A stretch of 64,000 nt of DNA. It comes from Leifsonia shinshuensis. GTDB taxonomy: Bacteria > Actinomycetota > Actinomycetes > Actinomycetales > Microbacteriaceae. The notes under the pieces were generated by a model, which worked only from the letters and a program-made list of their open reading frames with translations, ran no database searches and had not been told where the DNA came from. This document shows positions 17,309 through 29,275 of the stretch, one piece after another; the stretch's first letter is position 1; the number at the start of each line of letters is the position of its first letter. Where the stretch lies: assembly GCF_014217625.1 (NCBI RefSeq), contig NZ_CP043641.1, positions 806,001 to 870,000 on the forward strand. The letters are read 5' to 3'. The translations under genes were made by a program, and so were the position numbers.

Positions 17309-17683
17309 CTACTCCGCGGTGTGGACCGGGAGCTCGAGCGGGAGGACCGGGCAGTCCTTCCAGAGGCGCTCGAGGGCGTAGTACATGCGGTCTTCCTCGT
17401 GGAAGACGTGCACCACGAGGTCGCCGAAGTCCAGGAGGATCCAGCGGCCCTCCGCCTTGCCCTCGCGGCGCAGCGTGCGTACGCCGGCGTCGTTCAGCCG
17501 GTCCTCCACCTCGGAGGCGATCGCGATCACGTTGCGTTCGACCGAGCCGGACACGAGGAGGAAGGCGTCCGTCAGGGGCAGCGGGCCGGAGACGTCCAGC
17601 GCCACCAGGTCGATGCCGCCCTTCGAGTCGGCGGCGGCGGCCGCGAGCTGGAGGATGTCCCGGGCATGCGGGGAGGCGGTCAC
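17309..17683 (-). CDS. rsfS: Ribosome silencing factor RsfS
   Basis: 124 aa Iojap/RsfS protein that binds ribosomal protein L14 and blocks subunit joining when nutrients are scarce. Conserved pieces: DIVALDV-type GIDLVALDVSG near residue 23, LTDAFLLVSGSVERNV, and the core GRWILLDFGDLVVHVFHEEDRMYYALERLW. The length is normal. It forms a minus-strand group with nadD and the membrane protein gene between them, a usual actinobacterial arrangement. Confidence 0.95.
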   Translation of the reverse strand: MTASPHARDILQLAAAAADSKGGIDLVALDVSGPLPLTDAFLLVSGSVERNVIAIASEVEDRLNDAGVRTLRREGKAEGRWILLDFGDLVVHVFHEEDRMYYALERLWKDCPVLPLELPVHTAE

Positions 17684-17732
17684 AGAGAGTCCTTCGGAAG
17701 AGAGCGGGTCGAGAAGAAGTGTTCGCGGGTCA

Positions 17733-18989
17733 TCAGAACACGTGGAGCACGTACGCCGCGATCAGCAGGCCGATCACGCCGACGGCGAGCACGCCCGCGG
17801 TCACCATGAGCACCACCGGGAGGGCGTTGCCGCGCTTCTTCGGCGGGGCGATGACGCCGCGCGTCGAGGTGTGCGTGCTGATCGCCCGCGACGCGCGCAC
17901 CGGCGCGACCTCGGAGGTGTTGAACTCGTTCTCCTCGCTGTCCAGCAGCCGGTCGATGTCGGAGGAGTCGATGCGGTCGTGGGCACCGGTCGCCCCGAGC
18001 GTGCGCGGCAGGTCGATCGAGCCGGTGACGAGGATCTCGCCGGTGCTGGTCAGCGGGCCCGTGGCGTCCGCCTGCGGCAGCGACGGGAGGATCAGCGCGT
18101 TGGTCGTGGTCGCCGCCGTCGAGTGGCCGACGTTGCGGGAGGTGATCGGCTCGGAGCCGTCCTCCAGCTCGGCCGCCATCGACCAGTGGCCGGTCGGCGG
18201 CGTGAACGGACGGCGCTCCTGCGCGGAGGTGTCCTCGTCGTCCTCGACAGGGGCGGCAGCGGTAGCGGCCGGCGCGGCGGGAGCCTGCGATCCGAACGCC
18301 GTGAAGACGGACGTCGGCGAGGATGTCACCGCGCTGTCGGCCTGCGACGCCGCGGAGACCGGGGCCGCGGGCGCCCCCTCGTCGGTGAAGCTCACGGGGA
18401 TGATCGGCTCGGCGATGGCCGGCGAGTGGTTCGCCTGCTGGTTCGCCGCCTGCGCCTGCAGCATGGCCCGCAGCTCGCGGCGGGTCAGCGTGCGCTCACC
18501 GGTCGGGTCGGACTCGTCCGACGCGGACGGCGGAGGAGTCGTGATCTGCTGCGACGTCGCGCGCACAGGAGCCTGAGCGGCCGCAGCCGCCCCCGGCAGA
18601 ACGCTCATCGGCTGCGTCACCGGCTCGGGCTTGGACGGGTCCGGCGCCTGCCGGAACAAGTCGAACGACGACGCGTCCGAGCTGGGGTCGGAGCCCGAGC
18701 GCTTGGGGGCGCTGAACAGGAGGTTGTCGAAGCTGCCGCCCGACGACACGCCGGGCTCGGCGAACGCGCTGGCGGGGATGGCCGGTGCCTGCTCCTCGTT
18801 CGAGGACGGAGCGTCGGAGGGGGCTCCGGGAGTCGCGGACGTCTCGGGGATCTCCCCCGCAGGCGTGATCTCGGAGGTGCCCGCACGGCGCGACGCCTGC
18901 CGAGCCGCCGTACGCTCGTTCTCTCTGGCCTGTCGCCGTGTCTGCGGCGGCTGGCTCGCTTCCGCTGGCTGTTCAGGCCATGACGTCAT
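17733..18989 (-). CDS. Hypothetical protein with disordered N-terminus and C-terminal membrane anchor
   Basis: 418 aa, function unknown. Nearly all of the protein is low-complexity (Ala/Pro/Ser/Thr/Glu-rich, few hydrophobic runs), apart from one TM helix at the very C-terminus ([20 protein letters not shown], residues ~386-416). An Arg-rich [16 protein letters not shown] patch is near the start. Such proteins lie between nadD and rsfS in Microbacteriaceae. The start codon overlaps the nadD stop by 4 nt. The layout suggests a tail-anchored cytoplasmic scaffold, which is speculative. Confidence 0.75.
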   Translation of the reverse strand: MTSWPEQPAEASQPPQTRRQARENERTAARQASRRAGTSEITPAGEIPETSATPGAPSDAPSSNEEQAPAIPASAFAEPGVSSGGSFDNLLFSAPKRSGSDPSSDASSFDLFRQAPDPSKPEPVTQPMSVLPGAAAAAQAPVRATSQQITTPPPSASDESDPTGERTLTRRELRAMLQAQAANQQANHSPAIAEPIIPVSFTDEGAPAAPVSAASQADSAVTSSPTSVFTAFGSQAPAAPAATAAAPVEDDEDTSAQERRPFTPPTGHWSMAAELEDGSEPITSRNVGHSTAATTTNALILPSLPQADATGPLTSTGEILVTGSIDLPRTLGATGAHDRIDSSDIDRLLDSEENEFNTSEVAPVRASRAISTHTSTRGVIAPPKKRGNALPVVLMVTAGVLAVGVIGLLIAAYVLHVF

Positions 18990-19588
18990 TCCACGCTCCG
19001 ATACAAGTGATGTTTGGAGATGTACTGGACCACCCCGTCGGGGACGAGGTACCAGACGGGGAATCCCCTGCTCACCCGGCTCCGGCAGTCAGTGGACGAG
19101 ATCGCCAGGGCCGGAACTTCCAACAAGCTTACGTCCTGTTTGGGCAATCCAGAAATATTGAGGTCGTGTCCCGGGCGACTCACAGCCACGAAGTGCGCGA
19201 GCTTCCACAGCTCGTCGATGTCGCGCCAGCTGAGGATCTGCGCGATGGCGTCGGCGCCGGTGATGAAGAAGAGCTCCGCGTCCGGCCGCTCCTCGCGCAG
19301 ATCGCGCAGGGTGTCGATCGTGTACGTGGGGCCGACGCGGTCCACATCCACCCGGCTGACCGTGAAGCGCGGATTGGAGGCCGTCGCGATCACCGTCATC
19401 AGATAGCGGTGCTCGGCGGGCGTGACCTCGCCCTTCTGCCAGGGCTGGCCGGTGGGCACGAAGACGACCTCGTCGAGGTCGAACGACTGCGCGACCTCGC
19501 TCGCGGCGACCAGGTGGCCGTGATGGATCGGATCGAATGTTCCGCCCATCACGCCGATGCGTGGACGGCTCTTCTCGGTCAGCTCCAT
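18986..19588 (-). CDS. nadD: Nicotinate-nucleotide adenylyltransferase
   Basis: 200 aa; transfers AMP from ATP to nicotinate mononucleotide in NAD synthesis. The nucleotidyltransferase signature [15 protein letters not shown] (GTFDPxHxGH, residues ~12-26) and the C-terminal [10 protein letters not shown] (the ISST.IR motif) are both present. Start ATG at 19588 ([12 protein letters not shown]) puts the signature at the usual distance; the frame is open upstream without support. It is the first gene of the nadD/hypothetical/rsfS group. Confidence 0.95.
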   Translation of the reverse strand: MELTEKSRPRIGVMGGTFDPIHHGHLVAASEVAQSFDLDEVVFVPTGQPWQKGEVTPAEHRYLMTVIATASNPRFTVSRVDVDRVGPTYTIDTLRDLREERPDAELFFITGADAIAQILSWRDIDELWKLAHFVAVSRPGHDLNISGLPKQDVSLLEVPALAISSTDCRSRVSRGFPVWYLVPDGVVQYISKHHLYRSVE

Positions 19589-19616
19589 GTGTGGGTGCCG
19601 CCCGGCGCGGCGGGCC

Positions 19617-19859
19617 TCAGTGCCCCTGGGTCGGGTGGCCGGTGCCGTGGTGGGTGGCGCCCGGGGCGCCGGCGTGCGACGCGGCGTCGGTCGCCGAGCG
19701 GTGGCTGTGGCGGTTGGCCACGTCACGGAAGCTGAAGATGACACCGAGCAGGCACAGGAAGGTGACGATCGCGATCGTGCCGTAGGCCCAGGTGGGCATC
19801 GGCAGGTCGACGTGGGTCTCCGCTGCTGCCGCGGCGATGATGGTCGTCAACTGGGACAT
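19617..19859 (-). CDS. Small membrane protein with His-rich tail
   Basis: 80 aa, unknown function. There is one central TM helix ([20 protein letters not shown], residues ~24-43), and the C-terminal ~35 residues are rich in His, Ala and Gly ([20 protein letters not shown]...). A metal-binding role for the tail is possible but not shown. It lies between proA and nadD on the same strand. An RBS-like GAAAGGAA precedes the start. Confidence 0.72.
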   Translation of the reverse strand: MSQLTTIIAAAAAETHVDLPMPTWAYGTIAIVTFLCLLGVIFSFRDVANRHSHRSATDAASHAGAPGATHHGTGHPTQGH

Positions 19860-19917
19860 CGGTGGTGTTCCTTTCGGGGCGTTGCGGCACGAGGCCGTTT
19901 CTCAGTCTAGTGGTCGC

Positions 19918-21186
19918 TCACGCGCGGATCTGGCCTGACCCGCGGACGATCCACTTGGTGCTGGTCAGCTCGGGCAGGCCCATCGGTCCGCGCGCGTGCA
20001 GCTTCTGGGTGGAGATGCCGACCTCCGCGCCGAAGCCGAACTCGCCGCCGTCGGTGAACCGGGTGGACGCGTTGACCATGACGACCGCCGAGTCGACCTC
20101 GGCGAGGAAGCGCTCGGCGTTGCCGAGGTCGTTGGTGACGATCGCCTCGGTGTGCTGCGTGGAGTACCGGCGGATGTGCGCGATCGCGGCGTCCAGGTCG
20201 TCCACGACCCGCACCGAGATGTCGAGGCTCATGTGCTCGGTGGCGTAGTCCTCGTCGGTGACGGGGACGCCGCCCGGCGCGTACGGGAGCGCGGTCTCGT
20301 CGGCGTGGATGGTGACGCCGGCCTCGGCCAGCGAGCCGAGCACTGCGGGCAGCAGGCGCTCGGCGGCGCTCCGGTGCACCAGCAGCGTCTCGACCGCGTT
20401 GCAGACGCTGGGACGCTGGACCTTGGCGTTGCGGACGATGTCCACCGCCCAGTCCTCGCGCGCGCTCTCGTCCAGCACGATGTGCACGACGCCGGCGCCC
20501 GTCTCGATCACCGGGACGCTCGACTGGGTCACCACGGCCTGGATCAGGTCGGCGCTGCCCCGCGGGATCAGCACGTCGACCAGGCCGCGTGCACGCATCA
20601 GCTCGTTCGCGCCGTCGCGGCCGAACTCGTCGATGGTCTGCGCCGCGTCGGCGGGGAGGCCGGCGCTCGCGAGCGCGTCGCGGACGACCTCCACCAGCAC
20701 GGCGTTGGTGTTGAGGGCCGCGGTGCCGCCGCGCAGGACGACCGCGTTGCCGCTCTTGATCGCGAGCGACGCGATGTCGATGGTGACGTTCGGCCTGGCT
20801 TCGTAGATCGCGCCGACGACGCCGAACGGCACGCGGGTCTGGGCGATCTTCACGCCGTTCGGGAGGTCGCTGCCACGCACCACCTGGCCGACCGGGTCGG
20901 TCAGGCCGACGACCTCGAGCACAGCCTCCGCGAGACTCTGCAGCCGCGACGGGGTGAGGGTCAGCCGGTCGAGCAGGCCCGCGGAGAGCCCGTTCTCACG
21001 CCCGTTGGCGAGGTCGAACTCGTTGGCGGCCAGAATGCTCTGCTCGGCCGCCAGCACGCCATCCGCGATCGCGCGCAGCGCCGCGTTCTTCTGCTCGGAC
21101 GTCGCGGTCGCCAGCGGGAGCGAAGCGCCCTTGGCCGCGGCGAGGCGATCAGCGAGCGAAGTGGGGGCGGCGACGGTCGAGGACAT
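19918..21186 (-). CDS. proA: Gamma-glutamyl phosphate reductase
   Basis: 422 aa, second step of proline synthesis: NADPH reduction of gamma-glutamyl phosphate to glutamate-5-semialdehyde. Aldehyde-dehydrogenase-like fold with QTRVPFGVVGAIYEARPNVTIDIA, LRGGTAALNTN, and the catalytic Cys segment KVQRPSVCNAVETLLVH. The end has TRFTDGGEFGFGAEVGISTQKLHARGPMG, the ProA signature. Directly downstream of proB, 9 nt apart, so one transcript. Confidence 0.96.
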   Translation of the reverse strand: MSSTVAAPTSLADRLAAAKGASLPLATATSEQKNAALRAIADGVLAAEQSILAANEFDLANGRENGLSAGLLDRLTLTPSRLQSLAEAVLEVVGLTDPVGQVVRGSDLPNGVKIAQTRVPFGVVGAIYEARPNVTIDIASLAIKSGNAVVLRGGTAALNTNAVLVEVVRDALASAGLPADAAQTIDEFGRDGANELMRARGLVDVLIPRGSADLIQAVVTQSSVPVIETGAGVVHIVLDESAREDWAVDIVRNAKVQRPSVCNAVETLLVHRSAAERLLPAVLGSLAEAGVTIHADETALPYAPGGVPVTDEDYATEHMSLDISVRVVDDLDAAIAHIRRYSTQHTEAIVTNDLGNAERFLAEVDSAVVMVNASTRFTDGGEFGFGAEVGISTQKLHARGPMGLPELTSTKWIVRGSGQIRA

Positions 21187-21195
21187 GCGTCAAGT

Positions 21196-23926
<2,731 letters not shown>

Positions 23927-23955
23927 GTCTTCTTCTCCTCGAGAGGTTCTGTCGG

Positions 23956-24270
23956 CTACTTGATGCCGGTGATCTTGACGCGCGTGAGCTCCTGGCGGTG
24001 GCCCTGGCGCTTCTTGTAGCCGGTCTTGTTCTTGAACTTCTGGATGACGATCTTCGGGCCGCGCAGGTCGCCGAGGACCTCGGCGGTCACCTTCACCTTG
24101 GCGAGGGACTTCGCGTCGGAGGTGATCTTGTCACCGTCGACGAGCAGGACAGCGGCCAGCTCGACGTTGCCGTCCTTGTCGGCCTTGATGCGGTCCATCG
24201 TCACGATGGTGCCGACCTCGACCTTCTCCTGCCGGCCACCGGCGCGCACAACTGCGTAAACCACTTTCAC
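23956..24270 (-). CDS. rplU: 50S ribosomal protein L21
   Basis: 104 aa. [25 protein letters not shown] at the N-terminus and the C-terminal [24 protein letters not shown] signature identify L21. First gene of rplU-rpmA, divergent from the DUF4031 gene. Confidence 0.98.
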   Translation of the reverse strand: MKVVYAVVRAGGRQEKVEVGTIVTMDRIKADKDGNVELAAVLLVDGDKITSDAKSLAKVKVTAEVLGDLRGPKIVIQKFKNKTGYKKRQGHRQELTRVKITGIK

Positions 24271-24522
24271 GTACCTTTTCGTCGGGGATCAGTTCCCGAC
24301 CGATGCCGTGGACCTGTCCTGCTCTTGTTTGTTCAGGGAGTTACTGGCGAGCTCGCGCCCGCCGATGGCGGCGGGTGGCTCTCAGAAAACCGTGCGGGTG
24401 CACCGGCCAACCGGCACACACCAACGGTCAACTTTACCCGACACCGCACGACCCGTCAATTCAGCGAGGGGGCGTCGAGACCGACCGGAACCCTGGACGG
24501 GACCGGTTCCTACAATCATTGT

Positions 24523-24798
24523 ATGACGGTCCTGATCGATCCCCCGGCATGGCCCGCCCACGGCATGTTGTGGTCGCATCTGGTCAGCGACTCCTCCCTG
24601 GACGAGCTGCACGCGTTCGCCGCCGCGGCGGACATCCCGGCGCGCGCGTTCGACCTCGACCACTACGACGTGCCGGACCGCCGCTACGACGAGCTCGTGG
24701 CGGCGGGAGCGGAGGCGGTCAGCGGCAAGGAGCTGGTCTCCCGGCTGATCGCCAGCGGACTGCGCGTGCGGGCGCGCGACCGCGTGCGCCGCCACTGA
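24523..24798 (+). CDS. DUF4031 domain protein
   Basis: 91 aa small soluble protein of unknown function. The sequence TVLIDPPAWPAHGMLWSHLVSD, AFAAAADIPARAFDLDHYDVP and a basic C-terminus (RVRARDRVRRH) match the short DUF4031 proteins of actinobacteria (recognised from memory). ATG at 24523; a CAATCATTGT palindrome (24512-24522) lies just before it and may be a promoter or operator element. It lies convergent with rne (29 nt apart) and divergent from rplU. Confidence 0.8.
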   Translation: MTVLIDPPAWPAHGMLWSHLVSDSSLDELHAFAAAADIPARAFDLDHYDVPDRRYDELVAAGAEAVSGKELVSRLIASGLRVRARDRVRRH

Positions 24799-24827
24799 GA
24801 GGTCAGCGACGGCGCACGGAGGGCGAT

Positions 24828-27410
24828 TCAGTCCTCGTGCTTCTCGCCGGCGATCTGGCCGCCGGTGATGACGGCCGTGCTCGCACGGCGGCCGCGGCTG
24901 CGGCCCTGGCCCGGAGCCTTCGGCTGCGGCAGGGCGTCCAGCACGGAGTCGAGCAGCAGCTCGGTCTCCACGGCCGTCGCGACCGGGGCGTGCGCCACGG
25001 GAGCGGACGGCTCGGGCAGGTCGATCATCGGGAAGTCGAGGTGCGGGTGCTCGTCGGCCGCCGGAGCCGCGGGAGCGGACTCCTGCGCTGCGGGCTCGGG
25101 CTTCGTCTCGGCGGCGGGAGCCTCCGCGGCCGGAGCCTCCGCCTGACGCTGCTCGTCGCGCGGGCCCTTGCCCTTGCGGCGGCGCTTCTTCGGCGCGGCG
25201 TCGGCGGCGGGCGCGTCGGCCACCTGCGCGGGCTGAGTGGCCGGTTCGGCGGCCGGTGCGACCTCCCCCTCGTGATGCGGGTGGATGGTCGAGGCGGCGA
25301 TCTGGGCGAGCGCGTTCTTGGCGTCGTCGGTCAGCGCGTGCGTGCCGTTGGTGTGCGCGGCGCTCGCCTGCTGCTGCTGGCCGCCGCCGTTGCCGTTTCC
25401 GTTGCCGGCGTTGCCGCCGCGGCCGCGCCGGCGCTCGCTCTGGGGCTGCTGCTGCGGCTGGCGGTGCTTGACGACGGGGTCGTGGTGCACGATCACACCA
25501 CGGCCCGCGCAGACCTCGCACGCCTCGCTGAAGGTCTCCAGGAGGCCGAGGCCGAGCTTCTTGCGGGTCATCTGGACGAGGCCGAGCGAGGTGACCTCCG
25601 CCACCTGGTGCTTGGTCCGGTCCCGGCTCAGGCACTCGATCAGGCGGCGCAGCACCAGGTCGCGGTTCGACTCCAGCACCATGTCGATGAAGTCGACCAC
25701 GATGATGCCGCCGATGTCGCGCAGCCGGAGCTGGCGGACGATCTCCTCCGCGGCCTCCAGGTTGTTCTTGGTGACCGTCTCTTCGAGGTTGCCCCCGGAG
25801 CCGACGAACTTGCCGGTGTTGACGTCCACCACGGTCATCGCCTCGGTGCGGTCGATGACCAGCGAACCGCCGGACGGCAGCCAGACCTTGCGCTCCAGCG
25901 CCTTCTCGATCTGCTCGGTGATGCGGTGCTCGTCGAACGCGTCGCGGTCGCCGGTGTAGGCCTCCACGCGGTCGATCAGGTCGGGCGCGACCTGGCGCAG
26001 GTAGCTCTCGATCGTCTGGCGCGCGTCGTCGCCGGCGATGATCAGTTTCTGGAAGTCCTCGTTGAAGACGTCGCGGATGATCTTGATCAGGAGGTCGGGC
26101 TCGCTGTGCAGGAGCGCGGGCGCCTGCTGGGTCTCGACCTGGCGGCTGATGTCCGCCCACTGCGCCGTCAGGCGGGTGACGTCGAGGGTGAGCTGCTCCT
26201 CGGTGGCGCCCTCGGCCGCCGTGCGGACGATGACGCCGGCGCTCTCCGGGAGGACCTCCTTGAGGATCTTCTTGAGGCGCGAGCGCTCGGTGTCGGGCAG
26301 CTTGCGGCTGATCCCGTTCATGGAGCCGTTCGGCACGTACACGAGGTAGCGGCCGGGCAGCGAGATCTGGCTGGTCAGCCGCGCGCCCTTGTGGCCGACC
26401 GGGTCCTTGGTGACCTGGACGAGCACGCGGTCGCCTGCCTTGAGGGCGAGCTCGATGCGGCGGGGCTGGTTGCCGGTCTCGACGGCGTCCCAGTCGACCT
26501 CGCCGGAGTAGAGGACGGCGTTACGGCCGCGGCCGATGTCGACGAAGGCGGCCTCCATGCTCGGCAGCACGTTCTGCACGCGGCCGAGGTAGACGTTCCC
26601 GATGAGGGAGGCCTCCTGCGACCGGGCGACGTAGTGCTCGACGAGGACTTTGTCCTCGAGCACGCCGATCTGGATGCGGCCGCCCTTCGAGCGGACGACC
26701 ATCTGCCGGTCGACGGACTCGCGGCGGGCCAGGAACTCCGCCTCGGTGATGACCGGGCGGCGGCGGCCGGCGTCGCGGCCGTCGCGCCTGCGCTGCTTCT
26801 TGGCCTCCAGCCGGGTCGAGCCCTTGACCTTCTGCGGCTCGGTGATCAGCTCCGGCTCGCGCGGCGTGCGGACCTTGACGACGGTGTTCGCCGGGTCGTT
26901 CGCCTCGGTGCGGCCGTTCTCGCCCGCGCGGCGGCGCGAGCGGCGGCGCATGGTGCCGGTCGGCTCCTCGTCCGGCAGCGGGGGCAGCGGAACGATGTCC
27001 GGGGCCTGGAAGAGCAGGGTCGTCGGCGGGAGGCCGGGGATGACGGCGCCGGCCGCCTCCTGCTCGTCGCCGTGGCGCTCGGGCAGGGCGGGCGGCTCGT
27101 GGCCGTCGGCGGCGATCGTCGCAACGTCCACGACGGACTCCGCGGCCGCGGTCTCCTCGGTGACGGCGACCGTCACGTCGGTCGCGGCGTCGGGGGTCCC
27201 GGCGTCGGCGGTCGCCTCGGCGACCGACGTGTCGGCCTGCTCCGCGACGACCTCCTGCTCGGCGATCTCGCGCTCTCCGGCGAACACCGGTGTCTCGGCG
27301 GTCCCGGCGGGACGGCTCACGCGCCTGCTGCCGAAGATCCCCCGGCGCCTGCGGCCTCCCGTTCCCTGTTCGTTGCTGTTCGTGCTGTCGATATTCTCGT
27401 TTTCCACCAT
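24828..27410 (-). CDS. rne: Ribonuclease E/G
   Basis: 860 aa endoribonuclease central to mRNA decay and rRNA/tRNA processing. The N-terminal ~250 residues are disordered. The S1 domain follows with GNVYLGRVQNVLPSMEAAFVDIGRGRNAVLY. The catalytic part has RDIGGIIVVDFIDM (Mg-binding Asp) and TRKKLGLGLLETFSEACEVCAGRGVIV with the CxxC Zn-link that joins subunits. The C-terminal ~250 residues are disordered and Ala/Pro/Glu-rich with basic patches (KKRRRKGKGPRDEQ), the degradosome-scaffold region. It has the actinobacterial layout with disordered arms on both sides of the catalytic core. Confidence 0.95.
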   Translation of the reverse strand: MVENENIDSTNSNEQGTGGRRRRGIFGSRRVSRPAGTAETPVFAGEREIAEQEVVAEQADTSVAEATADAGTPDAATDVTVAVTEETAAAESVVDVATIAADGHEPPALPERHGDEQEAAGAVIPGLPPTTLLFQAPDIVPLPPLPDEEPTGTMRRRSRRRAGENGRTEANDPANTVVKVRTPREPELITEPQKVKGSTRLEAKKQRRRDGRDAGRRRPVITEAEFLARRESVDRQMVVRSKGGRIQIGVLEDKVLVEHYVARSQEASLIGNVYLGRVQNVLPSMEAAFVDIGRGRNAVLYSGEVDWDAVETGNQPRRIELALKAGDRVLVQVTKDPVGHKGARLTSQISLPGRYLVYVPNGSMNGISRKLPDTERSRLKKILKEVLPESAGVIVRTAAEGATEEQLTLDVTRLTAQWADISRQVETQQAPALLHSEPDLLIKIIRDVFNEDFQKLIIAGDDARQTIESYLRQVAPDLIDRVEAYTGDRDAFDEHRITEQIEKALERKVWLPSGGSLVIDRTEAMTVVDVNTGKFVGSGGNLEETVTKNNLEAAEEIVRQLRLRDIGGIIVVDFIDMVLESNRDLVLRRLIECLSRDRTKHQVAEVTSLGLVQMTRKKLGLGLLETFSEACEVCAGRGVIVHHDPVVKHRQPQQQPQSERRRGRGGNAGNGNGNGGGQQQQASAAHTNGTHALTDDAKNALAQIAASTIHPHHEGEVAPAAEPATQPAQVADAPAADAAPKKRRRKGKGPRDEQRQAEAPAAEAPAAETKPEPAAQESAPAAPAADEHPHLDFPMIDLPEPSAPVAHAPVATAVETELLLDSVLDALPQPKAPGQGRSRGRRASTAVITGGQIAGEKHED

Positions 27411-27727
27411 CGCTGGTGCACTCCTCGACCGGTGGCGGCAACCCGCTCACCGGGTACTCTCCGTCGGAGGCGCCGCTCGGCGCCTGCCGTAATCCTGGCT
27501 CGGACTGCCGGTGCTCGTGGCACCCGCGTCCGGCTCTCCCTTGTCTTGTGCCGGCCTGCGTGGCCGGCTGTTCATTCGGGCGCACCTGGCGCCCTCAAGC
27601 CTTCTGTTCGTGTCGGCCGGCATGCTGCCGGAACGACTTATCCAATGATTATCGCATGTCGGCGGCTCCGAACCGGCGCAACCGGCGTTCACAGAACGGG
27701 CGCGCCGCGTCATGCCATAATCCGACT
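27411..27727. promoter_or_regulatory. Divergent rne / VKOR intergenic region
   Basis: 317 nt with no convincing gene. On the minus strand GATAAT (27651-27646) could be the -10 of rne, which would give a leader of ~230 nt, plausible for an rne mRNA (RNase E autoregulates through its leader in E. coli). The leader is rich in GC inverted repeats, e.g. GCCGGC near 27558 and GGCGCC near 27480. On the plus strand CATAAT (27716-27721) precedes the VKOR GTG by 6 nt. Confidence 0.5.
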
Positions 27728-28387
27728 GTGCCTGCCTCGAAGACCGCGCCTGCTACCCCACAGCCGTCAAAACCGACGACCGATCCCGCTCCCGCGGGGT
27801 ACCGCCGCCCGACCGCCCTCGCGATCTTCCTGATCGTCGCCGGGGTCATCGGCTTCTGGGCGGCGTTCATGCTGACCGTGGACAAGTTCCACCTGCTCGC
27901 CGACTCCCACGCGCAGCTCTCCTGCAACTTCAACGTCCTCGTCGGCTGCAGCAAGAACCTGAACTCGTGGCAGGGCTCGCTGCTGGGCTTCCCGAACCCG
28001 CTCCTCGGCCTGGCCGGCTGGACGGCGACCATCGCGGTCGGCGTCGGACTGTTCGCCGCCGGGCGCTTCGCCCGGTGGTACTGGATCGCGTTCAACGTCG
28101 GCGTCGTGCTCGCCCTGGTGCTGGTGATCTTCCTCATCACCGAGTCGCTGACCGTGCTGAACGTGCTCTGCCCGTGGTGCATGGTCACCTGGACCGTGAC
28201 GATCCCGACGTTCTGGGCGGTCACGCTCTACAACCTCAAGGAGGGGCACATCCCCGTGCCCGAGCGCGCCCGCCGGTTCTTCGGCACGCTCTACGGCTGG
28301 GTGCCGCTGATCACGATCGTCAGCTACGCGATCGTCGCCGTGCTGGCGCAGATCCAGCTCGACTGGATCCACCGGGCGTTCGTCTGA
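27728..28387 (+). CDS. Vitamin K epoxide reductase (VKOR) family protein
   Basis: 219 aa from GTG 27728; membrane thiol oxidoreductase that in actinobacteria re-oxidises DsbA-like enzymes using menaquinone. There are five or so TM helices. Loop cysteines CNFNVLVGC (first pair) and the active-site CPWC in VLNVLCPWCMVTW are both present, with the conserved SxxxGFPNPLLGLAGW (quinone-side Ser region). An ATG at 27656 is in frame, but the GTG sits directly behind CATAAT, implying a leaderless mRNA. No partner DsbA gene is adjacent. Confidence 0.9.
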   Translation: MPASKTAPATPQPSKPTTDPAPAGYRRPTALAIFLIVAGVIGFWAAFMLTVDKFHLLADSHAQLSCNFNVLVGCSKNLNSWQGSLLGFPNPLLGLAGWTATIAVGVGLFAAGRFARWYWIAFNVGVVLALVLVIFLITESLTVLNVLCPWCMVTWTVTIPTFWAVTLYNLKEGHIPVPERARRFFGTLYGWVPLITIVSYAIVAVLAQIQLDWIHRAFV

Positions 28388-28416
28388 TCCCCGGGCGCTG
28401 ATCCCCCGGCACGCGA

Positions 28417-28448
28417 AACGGCTCCCGACCATCTGGTCGGGAGCCGTT
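28417..28448. terminator. Bidirectional terminator between VKOR gene and ndk
   Basis: A perfect 15-bp stem (28417-28431 with 28434-28448) lies between the convergent VKOR gene and ndk. The tight 2-nt apex would open to a larger loop in RNA. Confidence 0.85.
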
Positions 28449-28466
28449 CCTCGTGCGGTCGGGGGT

Positions 28467-28889
28467 TCAGCCGAACCAGAGCGCGAGCTCGCGCTGCGCC
28501 GACTCGGGCGAGTCGGAGCCGTGCACCAGGTTCTGCTGCACCTTGAGGCCCCAGTCGCGGGCCAGGTCGCCGCGGATCGTGCCGGGCAGAGCACCGGTCG
28601 GGTCGGTCGCGCCCGCGAGCGAGCGGAAGCCCTCGATCACGCGGTTGCCTGCGACGCGCAGGGCGACGACGGGGCCGGACTCCATGAACTCCACGAGGGG
28701 CTCGTAGAACGGCTTGCCCTCGTGCTCGGCGTAGTGCTTCGCGAGGAGCTCGCGGTCGGCCTGCAGCATCCGGATGTCGACGAGCGAGTAGCCCTTGGCC
28801 TCGATGCGGCGCAGGATCTCGCCCGTGAGGTTGCGGGCGACTCCGTCGGGCTTGACGAGGACGAGGGTCTCTTCGACGGCGGTGGTCAT
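28467..28889 (-). CDS. ndk: Nucleoside diphosphate kinase
   Basis: 140 aa; balances NTP/dNTP pools by phosphate transfer through a phospho-His. ETLVLVKPDGVARNLTGEIL at the start, RSLAGATDPTGALPGTIRGDL, and the catalytic NLVHGSDS (His near residue 120) are present. Start ATG 28889 overlaps the DUF4233 stop (ATGA); it is the last gene of ileS-folC-DUF4233-ndk. Confidence 0.97.
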   Translation of the reverse strand: MTTAVEETLVLVKPDGVARNLTGEILRRIEAKGYSLVDIRMLQADRELLAKHYAEHEGKPFYEPLVEFMESGPVVALRVAGNRVIEGFRSLAGATDPTGALPGTIRGDLARDWGLKVQQNLVHGSDSPESAQRELALWFG

Positions 28890-29275
28890 CTGGTCTCCGT
28901 TCGGTTGTTCCGGTCGATGTTGTTCCGGTCGATGCGGGAGGCGACGATCATGCAGTAGGTCCACATTGCCGTGAAGATCGCCCCCACGATGAAGAAGGCG
29001 GGCTGCAGGAAGCCGGCCGCGACGACGAGCACCTGGACGATCCAGCCCAGGACGACGCCGACGCGATTGCGCATGAGCCCGATGGCCGCGATCATCAGCA
29101 CGACCACCAGCGCTCCCCCGCCGAGCGCGATCCACGCCGGCAGGGCCTTCAGCCCGAAGAGCACGAGCGCGCCCAGGAATACGACGATCAGCTCGAAGCC
29201 GAGCACGATCGAGCCGAGGCTCTCGCGGAGGCCGCGCTGACGGCGGGCGCGCGGCTGCTTGGCTGCGGCGCTCAC
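28886..29275 (-). CDS. DUF4233 membrane protein
   Basis: 129 aa, GTG start overlapping the folC stop (GTGA). A basic N-terminus (KQPRARRQRGLRESLGSIVL) is followed by four TM helices, and the C-terminal tail RIDRNNIDRNNRTETR contains a duplicated IDRNN. It matches the small DUF4233 family found between folC and ndk in actinobacteria; function unknown. The position suggests co-expression with folate and nucleotide genes. Confidence 0.87.
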   Translation of the reverse strand: MSAAAKQPRARRQRGLRESLGSIVLGFELIVVFLGALVLFGLKALPAWIALGGGALVVVLMIAAIGLMRNRVGVVLGWIVQVLVVAAGFLQPAFFIVGAIFTAMWTYCMIVASRIDRNNIDRNNRTETR

